Shown: positions 43,607 through 51,511 of the stretch, in pieces
Layout: every line of letters begins with the position of its first letter
How positions within the stretch are numbered: the first letter of the stretch is position 1
DNA from: an uncultured Chromatiaceae bacterium
GTDB taxonomy: Bacteria; Pseudomonadota; Gammaproteobacteria; Enterobacterales; Alteromonadaceae
Reading direction: 5' to 3'
Length of the DNA: 51,511 nt
Assembly: GCA_937978655.1 (NCBI GenBank)
Contig: CALJUX010000059.1
Span: 1 to 51,511 of the forward strand
Translations under genes and position numbers: made by a program
Notes under the pieces: generated by a model
Told to the model about the DNA's origin: nothing
Databases searched by the model: none
Seen by the model: the letters and a program-made list of their open reading frames with translations, nothing else

Positions 43607-44038
43607 TCAGTGAGTGGCCTGTCCTTGTCTGGCGTCGTGGTTAATTAACAGGGTCTGATATTTATTGGCCAGATATTGATAGTCCTGTAACGCGGCGCAA
43701 TCTGCGGGCAGAAAACTCAGCACTGCACTGCAGGTCGAGCAGGTCAGTGCATCACGCATCAGGTTGTCATAGCGGTGGATCTGCTTCTGGCTGATCAGCA
43801 ACAGACGCTGGCAGTCGATGTGGCATTGTTCCAGCAGTTGTTTACTCAGATGATGCTGCGGAGCCAGCACCAGGATCCAGCCTTGTTGAGACTGTCCGGT
43901 TGCCGTCAGCGTGGCCAGTGTCTGACAGATGCTGGCGATACTGTCCCGGCCCGTTTCCTGATAATACTGCGGTTGTTGCCGGACCTGCTGCGGCTGATGC
44001 ATCCGGTGAGTTGAGGGTGACAAAACAAGCTGACGCAT
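43607..44038 (-). CDS. sulA: SulA-like SOS cell-division inhibitor
   Basis: This 143-residue protein is similar to SulA in its core: SICQTLATL, then QQGWILVLAPQHHLSKQLLEQCHIDCQRLLLISQKQIHRYDNLMRDAL. E. coli SulA has WQLWLTPQQKLSREWV and MQISQLSPCHTVESMVRAL at the matching places. SulA blocks FtsZ polymerisation after DNA damage. The ATG has GGAG five bases upstream, and two LexA-type boxes overlie the promoter. It is not in a lexA-sulA operon here. Somewhat shorter than E. coli SulA (169). Confidence 0.85.
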   Translation of the reverse strand: MRQLVLSPSTHRMHQPQQVRQQPQYYQETGRDSIASICQTLATLTATGQSQQGWILVLAPQHHLSKQLLEQCHIDCQRLLLISQKQIHRYDNLMRDALTCSTCSAVLSFLPADCAALQDYQYLANKYQTLLINHDARQGQATH

Positions 44039-44053
44039 ATGAACTCCGAAATA

Positions 44054-44069
44054 CTGATGTTATATACAG
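44054..44069 (-). promoter_or_regulatory. LexA box 1 upstream of sulA-like gene
   Basis: The 16-bp element (CTG, ten bases rich in A and T, CAG) matches the CTG-N10-CAG LexA consensus. It lies 16 bp upstream of the sulA-like ATG. Confidence 0.75.
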
Positions 44070-44084
44070 TGAATGTATATACAG
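44069..44084 (-). promoter_or_regulatory. LexA box 2 (one mismatch)
   Basis: Read on the plus strand it is GTG-N10-CAG, abutting box 1 with one shared base. The TATATACAG half is ideal. A TTGATT -35 and TGTATA -10 for the sulA-like gene overlap boxes 1 and 2. Confidence 0.6.
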
Positions 44085-44116
44085 TAATCAAGGCTCGCAC
44101 AAAAAGCAAGCATGCA

Positions 44117-44132
44117 CTGTTTTAATATACAG
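44117..44132. promoter_or_regulatory. LexA box 3
   Basis: CTGTTTTAATATACAG is a full match to CTG-N10-CAG with an A/T-rich core. It lies 79 bp upstream of the sulA-like start and 101 bp before the DUF3581 gene, so it could serve either. Confidence 0.7.
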
Positions 44133-44232
44133 TTAATTTTATCTGCGTGTCGTCCGGTGAGACTGGTTATACCATCGCAGTGCCGAAAATCGGCTAAACT
44201 GGCCGACTTGTTTCAGTTTCAGTGAGTATCAG

Positions 44233-44943
44233 ATGTTTCTGGATGCATTTGTCAGCAGTCATGGGGAACACTTTGCGTTCAGCGCGGCTCAGGCCAGCCA
44301 GTTTGCCAAAGAAATTGCCGAAGACTTTAACCCTATCCATGATGCCGACAGTAAAAGGTTCTGTGTACCGGGTGATTTGTTGTTTGCCTTTCTGTTAAGC
44401 CGTTACGGGCTGGCTGCGCAGCTCAGCTGCCGTTTTGAAGGCATGGTCGGGGCCGACGTGCTGTTGCACTGTGTGGAAAATGCGGATGAAGTGCAGATCC
44501 TGGACGGCAATGGCAAGGTGTATCTGTCGCTGACGCAATCCGGCGCCCGGCAGCAGGAATGCCAGTTTATTGAGCGGCTGGTGCGTGATTATGTCCGTTT
44601 TTCCGGGCAAAATTTCCCGCATATTCTGCAACCACTGATGCAACAGCATAATGTCATGATTAATCCGCAGCGACCGCTGGTGATTTACCAGAGCATGACT
44701 TTACAATTCAGCCGTTTCAGCGCGCAGTGTCCGACCTTACGTCTGGCCACCTCAAGTCTGGAGCAGGAAGGCAAACGCGCACAGGTTGTGCTGAAGTTCG
44801 AACTCTGTGACGGTGATGAAGTGATCGGCGTCGGTGAGAAACGACTGGTGCTGGGCAGTCTGGTGCCGTATGACGCTGAACAAATGCAGGGCATGGTTGA
44901 TTTTTATAATCAGCGCAAGCAACTGCTCGGACAGGCTGCCTGA
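44233..44943 (+). CDS. DUF3581 family protein
   Basis: This 236-residue protein begins MFLDAFVSSHGEHFAFSAAQASQFAKEIAEDFNPIHDADSKRFCVPGDLLFAFLLSRYG, the DUF3581 pattern. The DFNPIH-x7-RF-x-VPGDL stretch resembles a hotdog-fold hydratase/dehydratase (MaoC-type) active-site loop, so binding of an acyl-CoA-like ligand is possible but unproven. No signal peptide. A terminator follows. One LexA box lies 101 bp upstream. Confidence 0.85.
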   Translation: MFLDAFVSSHGEHFAFSAAQASQFAKEIAEDFNPIHDADSKRFCVPGDLLFAFLLSRYGLAAQLSCRFEGMVGADVLLHCVENADEVQILDGNGKVYLSLTQSGARQQECQFIERLVRDYVRFSGQNFPHILQPLMQQHNVMINPQRPLVIYQSMTLQFSRFSAQCPTLRLATSSLEQEGKRAQVVLKFELCDGDEVIGVGEKRLVLGSLVPYDAEQMQGMVDFYNQRKQLLGQAA

Positions 44944-44968
44944 TCGGCTGCACTGTTGCCCCTTCGCC

Positions 44969-44996
44969 AAACGCCCGCCCGGGCGTTTTGTTTTTT
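44969..44996 (+). terminator. rho-independent terminator after DUF3581 gene
   Basis: AAACGCCCG and CGGGCGTTT form a 9-bp GC-rich stem with a minimal loop. TTTTGTTTTTT follows. It begins 26 bp after the stop codon. Confidence 0.88.
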
Positions 44997-45183
44997 CTGC
45001 GGTGTCAGACACGCCGGCGCATCTGCGTTTGCCGGTTTTATGGCATGTCAGCAGCGCTTGAACCGCTCTGGTTTTACCATTGGATGCGACTCCGGCGCCA
45101 GCTCTCCTGGCGTTGGAAAATCAAAGAGCTATCTGTTATCTTCGCAGGTATATTCCCGCCTATCTTCAGCAAGTGAGCACCAA

Positions 45184-45483
45184 ATGTATTACATGATTTA
45201 TTCTGAGGACGTCGCCGACAGTCTGGCACTGCGGCTGACCCATCGTCCGGCCCACCTGGCGCGTTTACAGCAACTGGCAGACGCCGGCCGTTTGTTACTG
45301 GCCGGGCCAACACCGGCGGCAGACAGCCCCGAGCCGGGCGCAGCTGGTTTTAGCGGTTCTCTGGTGGTGGCTGAATTTGCTTCTCTGGCCGATGCGGAGG
45401 CCTGGGCGGCACAGGACCCGTTTATTCTGCAAGGGGTTTATCAGCGCAGTACTGTTAAACCGTTTAAAAAAGTTTTGCCATAA
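45184..45483 (+). CDS. yciI: YciI family protein
   Basis: This 99-residue protein begins MYYMIYSEDVADSLALRLTHRPAHLARLQQLADAGRLLLAGP and ends VYQRSTVKPFKKVLP, almost colinear with E. coli YciI (98 residues). The conserved His in RPAHLARL and the Asp/Ser in the DS-x-x-PGAAGF-x-GS segment line the proposed active site of this ferredoxin-like fold. Activity is unknown. It is 9 bp upstream of galE. A longer open frame to 44956 runs through a terminator and is rejected. Confidence 0.95.
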   Translation: MYYMIYSEDVADSLALRLTHRPAHLARLQQLADAGRLLLAGPTPAADSPEPGAAGFSGSLVVAEFASLADAEAWAAQDPFILQGVYQRSTVKPFKKVLP

Positions 45484-45492
45484 GGATATGCT

Positions 45493-46512
45493 ATGTCACT
45501 GATTTTATTAACGGGCGGTGCCGGTTATATCGGCAGTCATACCGCTATTGTGTTGCAGCAGGCCGGTTTTGATGTCATGGCGCTGGATAATTTATGTAAT
45601 TCCTCAGCGCAGTCACTACAGCGGGTTGCGCAAATTACCGGCAAGGCTGTGCCGCTGATCCAGGCGGATATCCGCGATGAAGTCGCGCTGCGTCAGGTGT
45701 TTGCCGATTATCCAATCAGCGCTGTGGTGCACTTTGCCGGTCTGAAAGCTGTCGGTGAATCCACTCAGTTGCCACTGAAATATTATGATTACAACGTCGC
45801 AGGCACTGTTACCTTATGCCGGGTGATGGCCGATGCCGGGGTCAGGCAGCTGGTATTCAGCTCTTCTGCGACGGTTTATGGCGCCGCAGCTGAAGTACCT
45901 ATTGTTGAAACTAACCCGCGTTCGGCAACCAATCCTTATGGGCAGAGTAAGCTGATGATTGAGCATATCCTGCAAGATCTGGCCGCGGCTGATCCACAGT
46001 GGCGGATCACTTTACTGCGTTATTTTAATCCGGTTGGTGCCCATGAAAGTGGTCTGATTGGTGAAGACCCCAATGGTATGCCAAATAATCTGATGCCATT
46101 TATCAGTCAGGTTGCCGTAGGGAAACGGCCGAAGTTATCTGTATTTGGCAGCGACTATCCGACCATTGATGGCACCGGGGTGCGCGATTATATCCATGTG
46201 ATGGACCTGGCCCGGGGTCATTTACAGGCGCTGCGTTATTTACAGCAGCATAGCGGTCTTGAGGCGATTAACCTCGGAACCGGGCAGGGCTACAGTGTGC
46301 TGCAGATGGTCGAAGCCTTTGAGCGGGAAAATGGCGTCCGCGTGCGTTATGAGCTGAGTCCGCGCCGGCCGGGTGATGTGGCGGTCTGTTATGCCAATGC
46401 AACAAAAGCCGCGACGCTGCTGGACTGGCAGGCGCAGCATAGTCTGAGCGATATGGTTCGCGATGCCTGGCGCTGGCAGCAACAAAACCCGGATGGTTAC
46501 CAAAACGGCTGA
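45493..46512 (+). CDS. galE: UDP-glucose 4-epimerase
   Basis: This 339-residue short-chain dehydrogenase has the NAD motif TGGAGYIGSHTAIVL, HFAGLKAVGES, the catalytic Ser-Tyr-Lys set (FSSSATVYG and NPYGQSKLMIEH) and RYFNPVGAHESGLIGEDP. It interconverts UDP-glucose and UDP-galactose for LPS and exopolysaccharide sugars. E. coli GalE is 338 residues. No other gal genes are adjacent. Nine bp separate it from yciI, and the GGDEF gene follows after 17 bp. Confidence 0.96.
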   Translation: MSLILLTGGAGYIGSHTAIVLQQAGFDVMALDNLCNSSAQSLQRVAQITGKAVPLIQADIRDEVALRQVFADYPISAVVHFAGLKAVGESTQLPLKYYDYNVAGTVTLCRVMADAGVRQLVFSSSATVYGAAAEVPIVETNPRSATNPYGQSKLMIEHILQDLAAADPQWRITLLRYFNPVGAHESGLIGEDPNGMPNNLMPFISQVAVGKRPKLSVFGSDYPTIDGTGVRDYIHVMDLARGHLQALRYLQQHSGLEAINLGTGQGYSVLQMVEAFERENGVRVRYELSPRRPGDVAVCYANATKAATLLDWQAQHSLSDMVRDAWRWQQQNPDGYQNG

Positions 46513-46529
46513 TTTATAGCGGAGGTCTG

Positions 46530-48410
46530 ATGCGCAGACTAGGTCAGTTTCTGATAGCCCTGCTGTTGTGGTGCAGTGGCTGCAGCCCGCTGCTTGCCGC
46601 GGATGCCGCAAAATTTGATGAACTGATCCGTCAGCTGGAGCGCGGTGAGCGGGTGTTTTATGACGCCGAAGACGCCCGTGATTTTCTGCAGCAGCTGCGC
46701 CAGCAGCTGCCTGCGGCCGACGAGGTCCGTGCGCGGCGATTAGCCCGCGAAGCCTGTCCTATTGAATATCTGACCGATCCGCGCGCTGGCGTCAGCTTTG
46801 CTGAAAGTTATATCACGGCGCCTTCGCTTGCCAATGACCATCTGACCCTGAGTTACTTTTATCAGTGCCGGGCAGCTTATCTGGTGGTCCTGGGGGAGAC
46901 GGCCCGGCAGCAGGAAGATCTGAATCAGGCGCTGGCACTGGCCAACAGCAGCGAAGATGCGCTGGCCCAGGCGACTGTGCTGTCCGCGCTGGCTGATGTG
47001 TATTCCATCCGCGGCGAGCATGCCGAAGCGCTGGTGCGCCTGTTCAAGGCTTACGACCTGTTTCAGCAAGTGAATAACCGCCAGGGCACCGGCCTCACGC
47101 TGGAAAATATTGCGGCCGCGTTTCGCCGGATGGCTGAGTTTGATAAAGCCATTGAATATCTGGAAACCAGTGAGCGGGAATTTATTGCGCCGAATGACAG
47201 CTACCGGAAGGCCTTTGTGTTGCAACAAAAAGCCTTCGTTTATGGCGAAATGGGCAAAACGCCGCAGGCCCGTATGCTGATGCAGCAGGTGCGGCAGATT
47301 TATCTGGATGTCGGAGACACAAGGTATGCGGTTGCGACCCTGATCGATTTGCTCTGGATCAGCAACCTGGAGCAAAAATATGCCGAATCGCTGGAACTGA
47401 TCAGCCAAATTGAACAGGAAAGCGCGCAGCTACGCTTGCAGGACCCGTCGTTCCGGCCATTTAATTATGCGATTTATCAGTTACATCAGGCCGAAGCGCT
47501 GGCCGAATACGGTCAATTATCCCAAGGTCTCGCCAAATTTGCCGAAGCCGCCAGGATCCTGGATGCAGAACAAAACCCGCGTTATTTGCTGCTGCTGAAT
47601 CAGGCCTGGGCGCGCGCGGCGGCCAAGGCCGGTGATTATGCCCAGGCCTACCAGCGGCAGCAGGTCGCCAGCCAGTTGCAGGACAAGCTGAATTCACAGG
47701 CGAAACAACAACGTGAGTCGTTATTGCGCTACCAGTTTGATACTGAACAACAGGCCCGCAACAATACCCGCCTGCAGGCGGAAAACCGTCTGACCGGCCA
47801 GCAACTGGCGGTGCTGGAGGCGGCGCAGCGCTGGCAATACACCGCGATTGCGTTGTTTGTGGTGCTGGCGCTGATTGCCTTGTTTTATGCCATCTCCCAA
47901 ATCCAGCGGAATAAACGGCTGCACCGGCTGGCGATGACCGATGAACTGACACAAGTCGGTAACCGGCGCGCTATCCTGGCGTATTGTGAACAGATCCAGC
48001 AGCAGTCCCGCCAGCAACATCCCTGGTGTCTGCTGATCGCCGATATTGATTATTTTAAGCAATGCAATGACCAGTATGGTCATGAGGCCGGCGACGAAGT
48101 GCTGGTGGCGGTGGCGCGGGCGATGCAGAGCGTCGTAGCGCCACACGGCAACATTGGCCGTAGTGGCGGCGAAGAGTTTTTACTGGTGCTGCCGGACACC
48201 ACAGAGGCCCGCGCCCTGCAGGTGGCAGAGCAGCTGCGCCAGGCCGTGGCCGATTTACACTTTCCCCGTTTTGCCGGGATCCACGTGACCATCAGCCTGG
48301 GGCTGACGCAGGCCGGCCGGCACGAGCAGGTCCGTGAAACTATTGCGCGTGCTGACAACGCGCTGTACCGGGCCAAAGCCAATGGCCGCAATCAGGTCGT
48401 CAGTGCCTGA
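46530..48410 (+). CDS. periplasmic TPR sensor-membrane-GGDEF diguanylate cyclase
   Basis: This 626-residue protein has a signal peptide (FLIALLLWCSGCSPLLAADA). About 390 periplasmic residues of TPR repeats follow (for example AEALVRLFKAYDLFQQVNNRQGTGLTLENIAAAFRRM). A coiled coil (370-434), one membrane helix near 438-458 and a cytosolic GGDEF domain complete it. The active-site motif is GGEEF at 546-550, an active variant, and no RxxD inhibitory site precedes it. It makes cyclic-di-GMP in response to a periplasmic signal. Likely cotranscribed with galE, suggesting a link to surface polysaccharide or biofilm. Confidence 0.93.
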   Translation: MRRLGQFLIALLLWCSGCSPLLAADAAKFDELIRQLERGERVFYDAEDARDFLQQLRQQLPAADEVRARRLAREACPIEYLTDPRAGVSFAESYITAPSLANDHLTLSYFYQCRAAYLVVLGETARQQEDLNQALALANSSEDALAQATVLSALADVYSIRGEHAEALVRLFKAYDLFQQVNNRQGTGLTLENIAAAFRRMAEFDKAIEYLETSEREFIAPNDSYRKAFVLQQKAFVYGEMGKTPQARMLMQQVRQIYLDVGDTRYAVATLIDLLWISNLEQKYAESLELISQIEQESAQLRLQDPSFRPFNYAIYQLHQAEALAEYGQLSQGLAKFAEAARILDAEQNPRYLLLLNQAWARAAAKAGDYAQAYQRQQVASQLQDKLNSQAKQQRESLLRYQFDTEQQARNNTRLQAENRLTGQQLAVLEAAQRWQYTAIALFVVLALIALFYAISQIQRNKRLHRLAMTDELTQVGNRRAILAYCEQIQQQSRQQHPWCLLIADIDYFKQCNDQYGHEAGDEVLVAVARAMQSVVAPHGNIGRSGGEEFLLVLPDTTEARALQVAEQLRQAVADLHFPRFAGIHVTISLGLTQAGRHEQVRETIARADNALYRAKANGRNQVVSA

Positions 48411-48433
48411 GTCGTTTTTGCAAGGAAGTATTC

Positions 48434-51400
48434 GTGTTCAGATCACAACAATCTCCGTTAACCGCCGGTTTTATGGTGGTGCATGCCAATTTGCCGGAGC
48501 AACTCCGTGCTTTGTGTACCGCCTGGATGGCGGCATATCCGCTGGATGTCTTTGAAGCAGAAACCATTCTGGTGCAGAGCAACGGTATCGCGCAGTGGCT
48601 GAAGCTGGCGCTGGCCGCGGAGCCGGCAGCCGATGGCAGCGGCGGCCTTGGCATTGCGGCCGGCCTGCATCTGGCCATGCCACATCGGTTTGTCTGGCAA
48701 CTGTATCGCTGGGTGCTGCCGCAACTGGCTATTCCGGAACAGTGTGCCTTTGATAAAGACCCGCTGCACTGGCGCTTGTTACGTTTGTTGCCGGATTTGG
48801 TGCAACAGGCGGAGTTTGCCACCCTGGCACAATATCTGGCCGATGATCAGCAGCAGCGTAAGGCCGATCAACTGGCGCTGAAACTGGCGGATTTATTTGA
48901 CCAGTATCAGGTCTACCGGGCGGACTGGCTGCTGGCCTGGGAACAGGGCAAAGATGTGTTGATTGACGCCGGCGGTCAGCAGCTACCACTGGCGGCGGAG
49001 CAACGCTGGCAAAGTGCGCTGTGGCGCGCCATTCTGGCGGACATGCAGCCGGCAGAGCGCCGTTTCAGCCGGGCGGCATTGCAGCAGGAATTTGTCCGGG
49101 CGGCGGCTGCTTATTCGCCAGCGCAGCGCCCGGCGTTGCTGCCGCGCCGGGTTATCCTGTTTGGCATCAGCAGTATGTCGCAACAAAGTCTGGAAGCGCT
49201 GGCGGCTATCGCCCCTTATACCCAGATTTTGCTGGCTGTACACAACCCTTGCCGGCATTACTGGGCCGATATTGTCGCCGACAAAGATCTGTTCCGCAGC
49301 GCGACAAAAAGCCGGCAGCAAGTGAAAACCGGTGCCAGCGGGCATCCGTTACTGGCCGCCTGGGGCAAACAGGGCCGCGACTATATCCGGTTATTAGACC
49401 AGTTTGACCAGACCGAACAATTCCGCCACCTGTTTCGTGGTGAGCGCATTGACTTGTTCAGTGACTATGCCGGGCACCACCTGCTTGGGCAGTTGCAGCA
49501 GGACATTCTGGAGCTGCGCGATCTGACTGAGAGCCGCCGTCACTGGCAGCCGCTGAGTCTCGCCGCAGCGCAGTCGCTGTGTTTTGCCAGAAGCCACAGC
49601 ATTGTGCGCGAACTGGAAGTGTTACACGACGATTTATTGGCCCAGTTCAGCGCAGATCCGACGCTCTCATTCAGTGACATTATGGTGATGGTGCCGGACA
49701 TCAATGAATATGCTGCCGCCATTCATGCAGTGTTTGGCCGCTACCGGCGTGAAGACGACCGCTGCATTCCCTTTACCATCGCGGATCAGGCGGCCACTGT
49801 GCAACAACCGCTGTTGCAGGCGCTGAAATATCTGCTGAATATCCGCCAGCAGCGGTTTTATCTCAGTGACATCATCGATTTGTTGCAGGTGCCTGAGCTG
49901 GCGGCCCGTTTTTCGCTGGATGATGCCGCCGTCAGCCGGATCAGCCAGTGGCTGACGCAGGCCGGTGCGCATTGGGGGCTGCACAGCGAACAGCGCCAGA
50001 GCCTCGGGATCCGCTATGACTACCAGCAGTTCAGTCTGATGTATGCGCTCAAACGGATGCTGCTGGGCTACGCGATGGGGGAGACTGCGCCCGAAGCGGA
50101 CGCGCTGACGTCGGCAACTGACAGCGACGCTTGTGGTACGCCACTTGGCGCTGTCCAGGGACTGGAAGCTGAGCATGCCGGTCAGCTGGCGTTGTTGCTG
50201 CAACAGCTGGAATTATGGTGGCGCCAGTGCGACAGCGCACAAACGCCATTGCACTGGTATCAGCTGCTGTTAACACTGCTGGACGATTTTTTCCGTGCCG
50301 ACACCGAATCCGGTCTGACCTTGCTGCAACAGCTGCGCGATGAACTGACGCAGTGGCGACAGTCCTGCGACAATGCCCGCCTGGATCAGCCCTTGTCACT
50401 GGCGCTGGTGGCCAGTGCCTGGCTGGGGCAATTTGAGCGCAACAGTCTGCAGCAGCGCTTTTTGTCCGGCGCGGTGAATTTTGCCTCGTTATTGCCAATG
50501 CGCGCTATTCCGTTTCGTCAGGTGCATTTGCTGGGCATGCAGGACGGCGCGTTTCCGCGGGTCCAGCGCCGGCAGGATTTTGACCTGATGGCGACACAAT
50601 ACCGGCCGGGCGACCGTTCAAGGCGTGATGACGACCGGTATCTGTTGCTGGAGGCCTTGTTATCGGCGCGCGATCGGCTGCGGATCAGCTGGCTGGGGCG
50701 CAGTGTGCATGACAATAGTGAGCGCGAGCCCAGTGTATTGGTGGCGCAGTTGCGTCAACATCTGGCGCGCGGCTGGCAACTGGCGGACGGTACAGATCTG
50801 CTGGCTGCCATCACCGCTGATTTTCCGTTAAAACCCTATAGCCGGCGTTATCTGCATGGCGAGCTGACGACTTACCAGCGCGAGTGGCGCAGCTTTTATC
50901 AGCCGGTGGAGCACAGTGGGGCTGAGGCGATATTGCCGCCGGATCTGCCGGAACAGGCGCTGGACATCGCGCAACTGGCCGATTTTATCCGCGATCCGGT
51001 GCGGTGTTTTTTCCAGCAGCGGCTGAAAGTGTCTTTTCACAGCGCCGCCACTGAACAAAGTGATGACGAGGCTTTTAGCCTCGATGGTCTGCAAAACTGG
51101 CAATTGCAGCAACAACTGACCAGCGCTCTGGCGCAGGCGCTGCGGCAACAGCCTTCGCTCAGTGAGGCGCAGCGCAGTGTGCTGCTACAGCAGCAGCTGC
51201 ACATTTTGTCGGCCAGTGGCGCCTTGCCGGTCGGGGCTGCCGGCGCGGTGATCCGTCAGCAAATCGCCACCCAGCTGCCGGAACAGTTGCAGCGTTTTGC
51301 CGCCCGGCTGGCGCTCAGCCAGCCACTTGAACGCGATTTTCAGCGCTTTTGTTCGCCGCCAGGCGCCAGCAACGCGCTGCAATTACAGGACTGGCTGAAA

Positions 51401-51460
51401 CAGCTGCGTATCGACGCACAGGGTCAGTGCTGGCAGGTGCATTTACACAGTGAAGTCTTG
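48434..51460 (+). CDS. recC: exodeoxyribonuclease V gamma subunit RecC, 3'-truncated
   Basis: The first 1009 residues of RecC are present, beginning from GTG. It has an inactivated helicase fold with ETILVQSNGIAQWLKLALA, GISSMSQQSLEAL, NPCRHYWADIV, HPLLAAWGKQGRDYIRLL, LPMRAIPFRQVHLLGMQDGAFP and RPGDRSRRDDDRYLLLEALL, all close to E. coli RecC. RecC recognises Chi within RecBCD, which processes double-strand breaks. E. coli RecC has 1122 residues, so at least a hundred C-terminal residues are missing because the contig ends. The open frame to 51496 runs into adapter sequence; its last 12 residues are not native except the first Leu. Confidence 0.96.
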
Positions 51461-51461
51461 C

Positions 51462-51511
51462 AGATCGGAAGAGCGTCGTGTAGGGAAAGAGTGTAGATCT
51501 CGGTGGTCGCC
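51462..51511 (+). other. Illumina TruSeq adapter contamination
   Basis: From 51462 to the end the sequence is the reverse complement of the Illumina TruSeq universal adapter, beginning AGATCGGAAGAGC and containing GTCGTGTAGGGAAAGAGTGT. All 50 bases agree with the adapter as I remember it. Translated in the recC frame it gives IGRASCRERV, a known spurious peptide. It is not part of the genome. Confidence 0.98.

Noticed and set aside
44956..45183. 76-residue extension of YciI
   Set aside because: It reads through a rho-independent terminator and has no family counterpart.
51461..51496. RecC C-terminal residues QIGRASCRERV and stop
   Set aside because: Encoded almost wholly by adapter sequence, not genome.

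Overview
The window is a stretch of ordinary gammaproteobacterial chromosome ending at an artificial contig edge. Conserved families (DUF2066, DUF3581, a VC2046/SO_2500-like protein, YejK/L/M, BamC, GcvR, YfbV, IhfA, XthA) and E. coli-like gene order point to the Alteromonadales or relatives. A Rheinheimera/Alishewanella-type bacterium is my best guess from gene content; it is an inference, not a measured placement. Nearly all the DNA is coding. I see no insertion sequences, phage genes or CRISPR array.

Layout. 1-6.9 kb: a LON-domain protein cut by the left edge, an orphan periplasmic solute-binding protein, the minus-strand operon unknown gene-bepA-yfgD-wrbA-DUF2069, and perM facing it. 6.0-11.7 kb: a minus-strand run gcvR-bcp-gst-PQQ sugar dehydrogenase-TonB receptor-solute-binding protein. 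The receptor closely resembles the PQQ importer PqqU (YncD) of E. coli, so the run pairs cofactor uptake with a cofactor-using enzyme. 11.9-19.9 kb: dapA-bamC, DUF2066-hda, and pheS-pheT-ihfA ending in a strong terminator. 19.9-26.2 kb: a coupled plus-strand unit ybgA-like-phrB-SnoaL/NTF2, then FAD oxidoreductase-DUF1365-Cfa-like methyltransferase. This is a photoprotection and lipid-modification set in which the Cfa-like enzyme lacks several bicarbonate-site residues of true cyclopropane synthases.

26.2-36.3 kb: a GAF-GAF-GGDEF-EAL protein, CvfB-like and YaeQ proteins, DUF2061, yejM(pbgA)-yejL divergent from yejK, and an operon of yffB-dapE-M15 peptidase-DUF2897-like protein below a degenerate EIIA-Glc-like protein. 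36.3-36.8 kb is the one long non-coding stretch. It holds a terminator-like hairpin, a close inverted pair of DnaA boxes and a 10-bp inverted repeat. 36.8-44.0 kb: yfbV, a CbiM-like membrane protein with xthA, a YgjP-type metalloprotease, deoC, a receiver-TPR regulator, tRNA-Tyr, ychJ and a SulA-like SOS inhibitor with LexA boxes over its promoter. 44.2-51.5 kb: DUF3581, yciI, galE, a TPR-GGDEF protein and recC.

The last 50 bases (51462-51511) are Illumina adapter, not genome. recC is therefore truncated, and its apparent C-terminal end (IGRASCRERV) is an artefact.
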